Below the pieces are notes generated by a model, which was given only the letters and a program-made list of their open reading frames with translations, was not told the origin of the DNA and searched no databases. From Vitis vinifera (taxonomy: Eukaryota; Streptophyta; Magnoliopsida; Vitales; Vitaceae), in the NCBI RefSeq assembly GCF_030704535.1, contig NC_081820.1, positions 25,228,001 to 25,292,000 on the forward strand: a stretch of 64,000 nucleotides of DNA. Reading direction: 5' to 3'. Position numbers and translations under genes: made by a program. Below, in pieces: positions 22,215 to 33,082 of this stretch; the stretch's first letter is position 1; each line of letters begins with the position of its first letter.

Positions 22215-24690
22215 GAAGTTGTCTATTATGAGTGTTTAATTTGGGTAATAATCATGTTGTAATAAATGGTGATAATGTAATCTCGTTATTTATGCTATAG
22301 TTTAATAAAATAGGTTGCTTTTGAGGCTCCACCTTTATTAATTGTTTCTTTCCTTGCACTAATTGAGATCTTCCATTAAAGTTTGCAGATGGATCTCAAA
22401 AAATAAAAAATGTGGAAGACTCTTGTTCTCCAAAGAGAGTAGGCTTTGAGGTTAGGTAAGCAACTATAAGGGAGCTTATTAAAAAACTAGCCTCAAGCAA
22501 ATAACGTTAGTCATTATGTCTTGCTTTCTTGGGAAAAGCTTAGTACTATTAAGGTAGCTAGGAGGACTTGTTCTCATGTCATTTGTTGCCTTGTTACTTG
22601 CGAAGATCTCGCAGCATTCTTTTGCATCTTGCAAATTAGATCTAAGAAATTGCAAGATTAGGTTCTCGTAAGAAAATTTGAGGCATGGTGGATAATATTT
22701 TCAAAAAAAAATTTGAAAAATAATTTTTTGAGAACAATTTGTAAAAACAATTTTATATCATTTTTAGGAATAAAATTCTATTTGAAATTCTAAAATATGG
22801 TTTTCTTTATTAGTTATAGGTGAATGTAATTTACCATGCAAAATGAAAAAAAAAAAAAAAAAAAACCTCCAATCACTCTGTTTTCATGATATTTTTATTC
22901 TAAAATCTGTTAGATGTATTTTTGAGGTTGGAAAATTATTTTTGTTTTAAAAAATAAAAACTAATTTTAAAAATATTTGCAAATAAACCTTCAGTGTGTT
23001 AGTTGAAAGTACATATTTCCTTATCGAAAACCACTTACATTAGTTCTTTGGGAGTTGGGATTTGTTATTAAAAAGTTTCCTAACTCAACGATGGATATAA
23101 CTACATTGTTGAATCATGTGAAACCTATTGCTATGTGTCTATTTTTTTTTTTTTAAAAAAAAAGACTTTAAAATTTTTAAATCATCCCCATAAGCATCAT
23201 CATTTCAAGAAGTCTATGAATTTTTATAATCGACTATTTCTCACTAATGGTCGTGGACCATATAGTCCATTGTATGTATGCGACCAATTTCTCACTATGT
23301 TTCTTTCTTTATGTGGTCCATCATATATAGGGTCTATTTTCAATTTGTGTGGTTCATACAACTATATAGTCCATTATATATGTGTGACCATTGTATCACT
23401 ATGATTTATTCTTTATGTGGTCTATTGTATATGGGGTCTATTTTCAATTTGTGTGGCCCATTGTATATAGGGGTACTCATTGAGTTCATTTTCTTGGTAC
23501 TAAATGGAGATTTGTCCTTGCACTTGGAGGGACTTGATTCCTTTGCCTTCCTGAAATATCCAATGAGCTGGATGAGATAAAAGGAAGAACCCATGAACCT
23601 CTCAATTATGAATTTTAGGAAGAGGATAAATTAATTGAATTTTTGGATTTGTCTTGCTTGATTGACATTAAAGCCACCAAGCTAGTTCATAATATAACTA
23701 ATTTTTATGAATTTCTAAACCTCCAAGCTAGTTTAACGGGTTCTATCTTATTTATACAACTTTTTCCATGGAATATTAGGTACCAATCAATTCTTTTAGC
23801 AACATGTTGTCATCTCCATGGAATATCTCAGTCATTGTGTTATGAATCTTATCATATTTTTTGGATACTAATTATGACAATGACTGTCAGTTGGCATTTA
23901 GCCTCTCAAACTTGACTAGTTCAGTCTCCTATGTCCCTAAGGCCCCATGAGGAAAGAAATTGATGCATGTATCATTTTTTAGGCAAGGGATTGTAACTTG
24001 GACTCATGAGAGATCACTTTTTTGTTTGTAATTGTATATCTTTCTCTTCATGCCTACCTTTAGAGTAATTTAGATAAAGTGACTTTAAATTATTCTATTT
24101 TTGTGAGTTTCAATTAGCATTCTAGTTACCTTCATGGAATTTGCTTTTAATAGTGAACCAATCTTGGTATTCCTTGCATTTCCCAATTTGGAAAAGGATG
24201 CCTTTAGTTAATTAATGTAAGGTTGTCCAAATTCTAATTTTAATTTTTATTAATTTCCTCGTAAATTGTATGATTAGTTTTCTTTTTTTAATGATTTTTC
24301 TCTTAATAATAAGAAAACAATAAGCTCTTTAGAGCATCTCATTACTGAATAGGAAAATTAGTGGAAAAAAAAGGAAAATTGATGTTGTAAGCCTTAAATT
24401 TTTGAATGAGATTTGTTTAATTTATCTTAAAACTAAATAAATTATAATTTGACTTAAGCCTAAATAGAACGTAATTTTATTAAATATTTTATTACATTTT
24501 AAGACTTATGTTAAAAGATAAGTATGGCCTTAATTCAAAAGTGAGCCTAAAAAATAGTTTATTGTACAAAAATCCCATTCATCATGAACCATTCATTACA
24601 ACATTTGCTAACTACACATTCATAAATAATAATAGAAAAGAAAAATATTTTTTCACTCTAATTATGAAATGATTATGAAATTGACTAGTA
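22215..24690. other. Non-coding right part of duplication copy A
   Basis: AT-rich intergenic DNA without a supported gene. Around 23225-23480 a loosely repeated unit of about 110 bases recurs (GGGTCTATTTTCAATTTGTG twice). Its TGGACCATATAGTCCATTGTA motifs are shared with dispersed repeats elsewhere in the window. Confidence 0.6.
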
Positions 24691-25679
24691 ATTTGATCAT
24701 GACTTGCAGGCAAAGGTTGTTTTTCAGCCTGGCTCAAAAATCACGGATTTAGGGTTCGTGAAATTTAAATCCAATGGCACAAAAGCAAAGCGACCCTAGA
24801 ACAGATCAGAAAACACAGGGAGAAAAAAAAAAAAGCAATTTTTTTGGTTTTCCTTGAGGGTTTTGCACGGATTTTCTCGGAAATCAAACGAGGATGAATT
24901 TTCTCGGAAATCAAACGAGGATGAATTTTCCCGGAAATCGAATGGGGGATGGATTTTCCCGGAAATTGAATGGGGGATGGATTTTCTTGGGAATCAAACA
25001 GGGGTTGCAAAAAAAAAAAGGTAATAAATGATTCAATTAGAACCTGCGAGGATTGAGAGTGAAAGAGCAAATTGGGGCCGATTCTCTCGTCCGGAGGGCA
25101 GCTTCAGTCAAGGGCTTTTTGATGCCTGAGTGAGAGAAGCGGGTCTTCAGCAAAAGGCTTTTCGGATGGGTGGCCTTTTGATTTTTTAAAAATTTAGTAG
25201 AGATAAAAAAAAAAAAATGGAAACAAATCATGACTCGATGGTGATGGTCCAAAATGTGATCGAACGATCCAAAGTGAGCCCCAACATCTATGTGATAATA
25301 TATACAAATTATTGGTATTTAATGAAATCAAGTTAATATATATAAATTATTTATATTTAATAAAATCAAATTTTGTATGAAACTTGATAATGAATGCGTA
25401 ATTACAAAATTCATATTTTTTATTAACCCACATAATATAATTACATATAATATCGCAAATCATATAATATATATATCAAATTATTCAACAAAATAAATTT
25501 AAATTATCTATTATACTTCTAATTATATTGTTATGAGGTTTTTTTTACATTTTTATGAATTTTAATCAATTTTTTACCTATCAAAATTTTTTTTCCAAAA
25601 TATCCGTCGATATTTCTCCGATATATCCGTAAAATCAAGTTACCGATATATCCGTGATTACCGATATTTTCATCATTGC
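24691..25679. other. Non-duplicated spacer with minisatellite and CCGATAT repeats
   Basis: No gene is supported. It holds the 27- to 28-bp minisatellite at 24869-25005, AT-rich sequence, and at about 25600-25670 several CCGATATATCCG-like words of the kind found near ends of plant transposons. That stretch abuts the kinase fragment at 25680. Confidence 0.5.
24869..25005. repeat. Minisatellite of about 27 bp, five units
   Basis: Repeated core TTTTC(T/C)CGGAAATC followed by AAACGAGGATGAA or close variants. The five units drift progressively from left to right. Confidence 0.85.
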
Positions 25680-26300
25680 TTACATCAAGGTTGTGACATG
25701 CAAATTCTGCATTTTGATATCAAGCCACACAACATTCTTCTTGATGCAAACTTTCTCCCAAAAGTTTCTGATTTTGGCCTTGCAAAATTACATTCAATAG
25801 AAGAAAGCATTGTGTCTCTAACTGCTGCTTGAGGAACATTAGGATATATTGCTCCAGAGTTATTCTACAAGAACATTGGAGGTGTTTCATATAAAGCTGA
25901 TGTGTATAGTTTTGGAATGTTATTAATGGAAATGGTGGGAAAAAGGAAGCATGCAAATACATGTCTAGAGCAAAGCCAAACATACTTCCCGTCATGGATT
26001 TATGATCGAATAGATCAAGGAGAAGACATGGAAATTGGAGATGCCACTGAGGACGAACACAAGTATATAAGAAAGATAGTCATAGTTGCATTATGGTGTG
26101 TACAGATGAATCCCACGGATCGTCCTTCAATGAGCAAGGCATTGGAGATGCTAGAAGGTGAAGTTGAACTCCTGCAAATGCCCCCCAGGCCTACTCTATA
26201 CTCCAGGGAGATGTCAGTTGAGGATCATATGAACAATCCAGTTGGGGTACCAATTTCTTCACGAAATGCGACAATGATGATCAGCTTGGAGGGAAGGTAG
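25680..26300 (+). pseudogene. 5'-truncated LRK10L kinase pseudogene (minus-type kinase)
   Basis: One frame of 206 codons reads from [19 protein letters not shown] through [34 protein letters not shown] and [19 protein letters not shown] to the C-terminal end and stop. It is closest to the kinases of the minus-strand receptors, although here it lies on the plus strand. The ectodomain, membrane segment and kinase N-lobe are absent; the match begins abruptly at 25680. One in-frame TGA (25831) replaces the arginine of the AARGTLG stretch, an easily explained CGA to TGA change. It is not expected to give a working kinase. Confidence 0.85.
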
Positions 26301-26473
26301 TGCCTCGCAATAGCTACTCTCATTCTCTGTCCTGTAATACTTTGTGGTTGATTGGTTTAGATGCAAGGGTTAGTGCTTCTGTAAGATCCATATATGTACC
26401 AAGGTAATGTTTTAGCCAGAGGCAGTTCCTTGGCACCCTTGGACCGAGGGTAGTCTTCTGTATTCACCTTGAA
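26301..26473. other. Short spacer between two gene fragments
   Basis: Remaining 3' flank of the kinase fragment running into the broken end of the PPR pseudogene. Nothing else seen. Confidence 0.4.
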
Positions 26474-27700
26474 TTATCTAATAAATTTCTCCATTTCCCT
26501 TAAAGCATGTTTATAAGGATCAGAAAGGTTTCCACATGCCTTGAGAACACTTGAAAATGAGAAATGATTAGGCTGTACACGGCCAGATATCATCTTGCAG
26601 AAAAGTTCAATAGCTTCCTTATCACACTCTCCAATTTGCACATATGCTGTGATAATTGCGGTCCAAGACATAACATTATGCTCAGGCATCCGATCAAATA
26701 CCTTCCTCAAATCATCCACGGACCCATCTGCTGTACACTTTGCATACATGTCCACCAAGCTACAACCAACACAAACATCTGAAGCCAATCCCAAACGTAT
26801 AACTTGGGAATGCAATTGCTTCCCTAGTGCTAACAATCCTGACACTGTACTAGCAGAAAGGACACTACCATATGTAAACCGATCCAGTGCATGACCACTC
26901 AATTCCATATCCAAAAACAATTCAATCGCATCTCTGGCACAACCAAATTGCGCAAATCTAGTTATCATCAAAGTCCAAGTACCCAAATTTCTCTCTGGCA
27001 TTTTCTCGAACACCTTATAACCTGAGCCCAAGTCACCACTACCCTTCACGAACACATCAATCAATTCACACCCAACACACACATCAGCCTCAAAATACCC
27101 GGTTTTCACCACAAACCCATAAATTATCTCCCCAACTCATTGAACAAGCCCGAATCATGACCACAAAGCAATACTCATTTGGGTAAAAACCCAATTCGAG
27201 AAAATAAAAAAAATGTCCAAATTGCTTGCAACTCCATGCTGTTAATCGCAAAACATGAGACCATCGCACTCCATGAAACCAAGTCTCTTATTTTCCATTC
27301 CCTCAAAAATCAACCTAGCGGTTGCGGTGTCGCCACATTTGGAGTACAAGCTGATCAGAGTGTTCAACACAACCGAGTCGAGCTCAAGTCCAGACTGAAT
27401 TAGCTTCCGGTGGACGAGTTTCCGGAGTTGGAAGTTGCGGAATCGGATGCAGGACTTGAGGAGGATGGAGTAGGTGGTGAGGTCTGGTGGGGCGTTTTGC
27501 AGGGTCATGAGATCAAGGGAGGAGAGTGCATGGTTGAGGTGGCCCACGTCGAGTTGGCGGATCTGACGGTTCTTGAGGGGCTCGAAGTTGGGGTTTTTGT
27601 GAGAATGCGGGTTGGGGATAATGTTTTGGCGGGGAGGGCTTAGGGTTTTGAAAGAAGGTGGAAGGAGGGGAGGGGTTGGGCGGGAGAGGGAAGAGAGAGA
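26474..27700 (-). pseudogene. Truncated PPR protein pseudogene, EMB2261-like
   Basis: Two minus-strand reading frames (about 27240-27640 and 26474-27112) encode pentatricopeptide repeats: SLDLM...TYSILLKSCIRFRNFQLRKLVH, then SLISLYSKCGD-like text, and CVGCSLVDMYAKC, DGSVDDLRKVFDRMPEH, NHFSFSSVLKACGNLSDP. This order and wording match the N-terminal half of Arabidopsis EMB2261 (At3g49170), a PLS/DYW-class PPR protein that in plants edits organelle RNA. The link between the frames is lost between about 27112 and 27240, and everything after the CGNLSDP block, including the E and DYW regions, is missing. No convincing ATG is seen at the start. It is a dead partial copy. Confidence 0.8.
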
Positions 27701-28601
27701 GTTATCACGGTCTTCCCCAATGGCTAGTTTGAGAGAAATGATGTTGTGGAAGGCTTCAAGCTCATAAAAGAGGGAGAGCTGACCAAAAATGATTTTTGAG
27801 TATTGTTGGATTAATATTTTAGGAGGGGTTGCAAATTTAATTTTGGTTGGCTTCTTCTAGTTACCATGTCAAGCCCCAAAAATTCAATATGGTAATTTAT
27901 AAGAAAATAAGAGCCCATCTGACGAGTGATTTAAAAATAGAAAATAATTTTTAAAAATTCATAACATTGATATTGTTTTTCTATTTTTAATTTTTTAAAA
28001 ATAAAGTGAAATAGATAGTAACTATATATAACAACTTAAAACTTAAATACTGATTCAATTAATATAAAAAATTTACCAATAAAATGAGTTTAAAATAACT
28101 ATTATTTTTCTTTTATATAGAATTATTATTTTTGATTTTTTTCATTAGATAAATGAATTCCAAATTAAACAACACTTAATGTGTTAAATTCATTAATGAA
28201 TTTAGAAAATTTTAAAAATAATTTAAAACTTAAATAGTGACCCAATTAATATTAGAATGTTATGAATAAAAATTAATTTATAAGAACTCTAATATTTCTC
28301 TTCTATTATGAATAAAAATTAATTTAAGACAACTTTAATATTTCTCTTCTATATAGAATCATTATGTTATGATTTTTTTTTTTTCACTAAGTAAATGAAC
28401 TTAAAATTAAATAAAATTTAATAGGTTGGATTTATTAACAATACTTTATTAATACCATAATTTCATGGATAAAAATTAGTTTATAATGACTCTATTATTT
28501 CTTTTCTACACATAACTATATTTTTATAAATTTTTCCACTAGAAAAATAAACTTCAAATCAAGTGATAGTTTTTATTGAATTTAATTTTTTTTAAAAATA
28601 A
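27701..28601. other. AT-rich intergenic, no gene seen
   Basis: Low-complexity AT-rich DNA with loosely repeated phrases (for example TAATATTTCTCTTCTAT, three times between about 28280 and 28700). No coding signal. Confidence 0.6.
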
Positions 28602-31517
28602 TTTGGAACTCAAAAATAGATCATTTAGTCATCAAAGCAAAAAAAAAAAAAAAGAATAAAATTGATGTATAATGAGTCATGACTTTAATATTTCTTCTAT
28701 ACGTACAACTATTTAAAAAAAATTTTTACTAGGTAAATAAATTATAAATTAAGTAAAACATAATTAATAATTTAATTTTTTTAACAAATCCTTTAACTTT
28801 TAAGAATAATTTGCAATAAAAAAATTTGATCCAATTAATTGTAGAAATTGAGTACTAAATGTATGCATGTAATAAAACTTGACTCATTTACATGTTAAAA
28901 AGTTAAACTTTATTCATTATTCATTTTAAATAAAATACTATTGACAATTATTATTTTTAAATTATTATTATTTATTTTTACAGCAAAAATTTTTTTTTTT
29001 TTACAAAAATATGTTAATATTCTTATGTTTCTAACATATAATAAAATAGTATATTTTTTATTAAAAATATAATTGATGATTTTATTATAATATATGCTAT
29101 TCATGTTTTACTAAAAAATATTTCTTTTGAATTTCTTTGTAATACAAAATTAATTTTATTTTCGATAAGACTTCAATTAAATTTAATTAATGTTATATAA
29201 ATTGAATTTATAATATTTTTATAAAATCAAAATAGAAAATTTATTTTTAAAAACAACTTATCCAAACAAATTGGTTTTATTTTTATTTTTAAAGTATTTT
29301 TTTTATAAACAACTTGACAAATACCTTATTTTATAAAACATTAAAAAATTGTTTTATGTTCTTTAACTTAAAAAACAATTTTTAAAAAATCATGGCCAAA
29401 TGGAAAAAAAATAAAATTAAAGGACATATTTGATTTGTATTAAAAATAAATACTAAAATAGTAATTTTTGTTTCACTAGAATAAAAAAATTATTTCATAA
29501 TTAAAAAAAATTATTTATCTTTAACTTATATATAGTTGTAAATTTAATTTTTATTTTTTTTAAATGAAACTTAACTTGAATTTGATTTTACATTAATATA
29601 AACTAAATTTATAAAATTCTTATACAATAAAAGTAAGACATTGTCTTTAAAAATAATACAAATTCTTTCATTCAAACAAGTTTTAAAAAACATAGCCAAA
29701 TGGACCTAAGAATTTGCTTGAGGGTTGTTTTTGAAAACAAATTTTCAAACTTAGAACCATATTTGGTAATTGTTTTTGACAAAAAGATAGTTGTTGATAA
29801 CTTATAACAAAATTAAATCTATTTTTGAAAATTATGGACAACTTTATGTAAATTAGTAAATATGTTATTAAGAAAAAATAATATGAATCATATGATTCAA
29901 ATAGGTTCTCTTTTCATGTTTTTTTTTTTTTTCAATTTCTTAAGAAAATTTAGATATTTATTTATTTTTGATGGATTATTACTTAAGAATAAAACAAGAC
30001 AATATACAAATAATTTAATTTGAATAAGAAATTAATCTAAAATCAATCCAAAAAATTTCAAAAATGAAACCATAATTCTTCTATTGCATACCTCATTATT
30101 TTTCCCTCATAATCTATCCGGTTCTTAACAAACTAAAATTCCATAAATTATATTAATTCAATCCTTCATTGAAAATGGAAATAACAATGTTTAAATCATC
30201 AAATTTGAATTAGAAATGTTTAAACTCTTGTCGTATAGTAAAGTGAAGATAAAAAATCATCAATTCTAATGATTTTTTTTTTAATTAATTAAAGAGAATT
30301 TTGGAAATTATTGCCTTACTGTGGACCCCCATTTTGGGCCCTCACTTTTTAGCGTTTCTGTAGGTCACTTTCTTACCAGATGGAGGCCCCTTAATGAGCC
30401 ACTTGTCGACTCGTGGATGGCTGCTAGGGAATCAGGCTAGTAGCTTGGAGGACCAATGAGGATACGACATCTGTAAAGAAGATTCTGAAAAGGAAGCTAC
30501 AAGCCGTTATGCTGGAAGGGGATTCTGCAGGCCGTTATGAGACGCGTATGAGAGAGAAAGGGGAGGCTGCAGAGTAGTGGTGCTTGGAGGTAGCTGTTTC
30601 TGGAGATATTGTTAGAGGGGCAAATCTGGTAGAGAAAGAAAAGACGAGGTTGGCAGAGAGCAGATGGCTTTTTGGGGAGGCTGGGCTGTGATTAGGAGGG
30701 GGGAGTTTTCGGGAGCTAGGAGAGGGAGCTAGAGGAGGTGCTTTTGGGCGGCCATTCTGGAGAGTTATTGAGAGGAGAGTAAGATCTTTTCAAGAGGGCT
30801 TTTGGTTGGTTTTTGGAAGAACAGTGAGAAGGGGGAGGGGGGGGGAGGACTCCAAGAGCTTTTGAGAGAGTTTTCTGAAGCATTGTATCTTTTCAGGGAG
30901 TGAGGAAAACAACAGAGAGCGACTTGAGAGAGAGAGGGAGAGAGCTTGAGAGGCAAGTTTCGTTGAGGGGGTGCTGTACCTACGGAGGAGTAGATAAGGT
31001 TTTCTTCTGCTAGTTTAGAGGATAGAACCTCGAAAGAGCATTTTCCAGGTATGCTACTCATTTATCTCCATTATTCTTCTGTTATTCGCTCCCCTCTGTT
31101 CCTAGCTGGGTGTTATTTAGCAGTTTGCGTGTGGATATCATGTGGTTGCTCTTGTTGATTTCTATGTTTTCATTGGATTCGCTATGACTACATGTTCATA
31201 TATTTTTTTCTGGGTTCATTTTGAGAGAAATGATGTGAATCTGGACCAGTTTTGTCCGCGTGGTATCTCAAGGTCTTCTTCTTATCATTTCTCTTTAAAT
31301 CCATTTCTTCCCCCACTAGTTGGTAAGCCTGTGGATGAATTATGAGACCAGGTCTTGCTTAACCAACTCCCATCTCACCCATCTTTGTTTGGTTCTATCA
31401 ATTTTCCTCTCTATTTTTTCTCTGTTTTGGTGTCTGTTCGCGGTGTGTTTTGACTGGTGCATCTCCAATCTGAGAACGCAAATCCAAGGAGCGGGAGCTG
31501 CGATTACAGGTGCTTAG
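28602..31517 (+). repeat. Tandem duplication unit 1 (2.9 kb)
   Basis: Begins TTTGGAACTCAAAAATAGAT and ends AGGTGCTTAG, where unit 2 starts at once with the same first words. The unit consists of AT-rich DNA (28602-30319) plus the first 1.2 kb of an LTR-type element (30320-31517). Confidence 0.95.
30320..31517 (+). mobile_element. Partial LTR-type element, 5' terminal part only (fossil)
   Basis: Starts TGTGGACCCC directly after CTTAC and matches the first 1.19 kb of the element at 36279-41372. It breaks off at the tandem duplication border, so it is a product of the duplication and not an insertion of its own. Fossil, incomplete. Confidence 0.8.
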
Positions 31518-33082
31518 TTTGGAACTCAAAAATAGATCATTTAGTCATCAAAGCAAAAAAAAAAAAAAAGGAAGAATAAAATTGATGTATAATGAGTCAT
31601 GACTTTAATATTTCTTCTATACATACAACTATTTAAAATTTTTTTTTCCTAGGTAAATAAATTATAAATTAAGTAAAACATAATTAATAATTTAATTTTT
31701 TTAACAAATCCTTTAACTTTTAAGAATAATTTGCAATAAAAAAATTGATCCAATTAATTGTAGAAATTGAGTACTAAATGTATGCATGTAATAAAACTTG
31801 ACTCACATGTTAAAAAGTTAAACTTTATTCATTATTCATTTTAAATAAAATACTATTGACAATTATTATTTTTAAATTATTATTATTTATTTTTACGGCA
31901 CATTTTTTTTTACAAAAATATGTTAATATTCTTATGTTTCTAACATATAATAAAATAGTATATTTTTTATTAAAAATATAATTGATGATTTTATTATAAT
32001 ATATACTATTCATGTTTTACTAAAAAATATTTCTTTTGAATTTCTTTGTAATACAAAATTATTTTTATTTTCAATAAGACTTCAATTAAATTTAATTAAT
32101 GTTATATAAATTGAATTTATAATATTTTTATAAAATCAAAATAGAAAATTTATTTTTAAAAACAACTTATCCAAACAAATTGGTTTTATTTTTATTTTTA
32201 AAGCATTTTTTTTATAAACAACTTGACAAATACCTTATTTTATAAAACATTAAAAAATTGTTTTATGTTCTTTAACTTAAAAAACAATTTTTAAAAAATC
32301 ATGGCCAAATGGAAAAAAAATAAAATTAAAGGACATATTTGATTTGTATTAAAAATAAATACTAAAATAGTAATTTTTGTTTCACTAGAATAAAAAAATT
32401 ATTTCATAATTAAAAAAAATTATTTATCTTTAACTTATATATAGTTGTAAATTTATTTTTTATTTTTTTTAAATGAAACGTAACTTGAATTTGATTTTAC
32501 ATTAATATAAACTAAATTTATAAAATTCTTATACAATAAAAGTAAGACATTGTCTTTAAAAACAATACAAATTCTTTCATTCAAACAAGTTTTTTATGAA
32601 ATGCATTTGCCAAATGCTCTTGCTTTTTAAAAATTAAAAAAAAAAAACTGTTTTTGTTTGCTATTTTAAAAACAAGTTTTAAAAAACATAGCCAAATGGA
32701 CCTAAGAATTTGCTTGAGGATTGTTTTTGAAAACAAATTTTCAAACTTAGAACCATATTTGGTAATTGTTTTTGACAAAAAGATAGTTGTTGATTACTTA
32801 TAACAAGATTAAATCTATTTTTGAAAATTATGGACAACTTTATGTAAATTAGTAAATATGTTATTAAGAAAAAATAATATGAATCATATGATTCAAATAG
32901 GTTCTCTTTTCATTTTTTTTTTCAATTTCTTAAGAAAATTTAGATATTTATTTATTTTTGATGGATTATTACTTAAAAATAAAACAAGACAATATACAAA
33001 TAATTTAATTTGAATAAGAAATTAATCTAAAATCAATCCAAAAAATTTCAAAATTGAAACCATAATTCTTCTATTGCATACC

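Larger units (their letters stand above)
12430..24690 (+). repeat. Segmental duplication, copy A (12.26 kb)
   Basis: This segment is repeated in direct orientation at 43032-55235 with only scattered substitutions and small indels. The left border is GGAAAGTAATAATACACTTG; on the right the match stops just after TTATGAAATTGACT. It contains the divergent receptor-kinase pair, its shared promoter and about 3.4 kb and 2.5 kb of flanking intergenic DNA. A 115-base stretch present in copy B (about 52976-53090) is missing from copy A near 22566. High identity even in non-coding DNA points to a recent event or to ongoing gene conversion. Confidence 0.95.

Noticed and set aside
26564-26894. Plus-strand open frames inside the PPR pseudogene
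   Set aside because: Complementary-strand shadows of PPR repeats on the minus strand.
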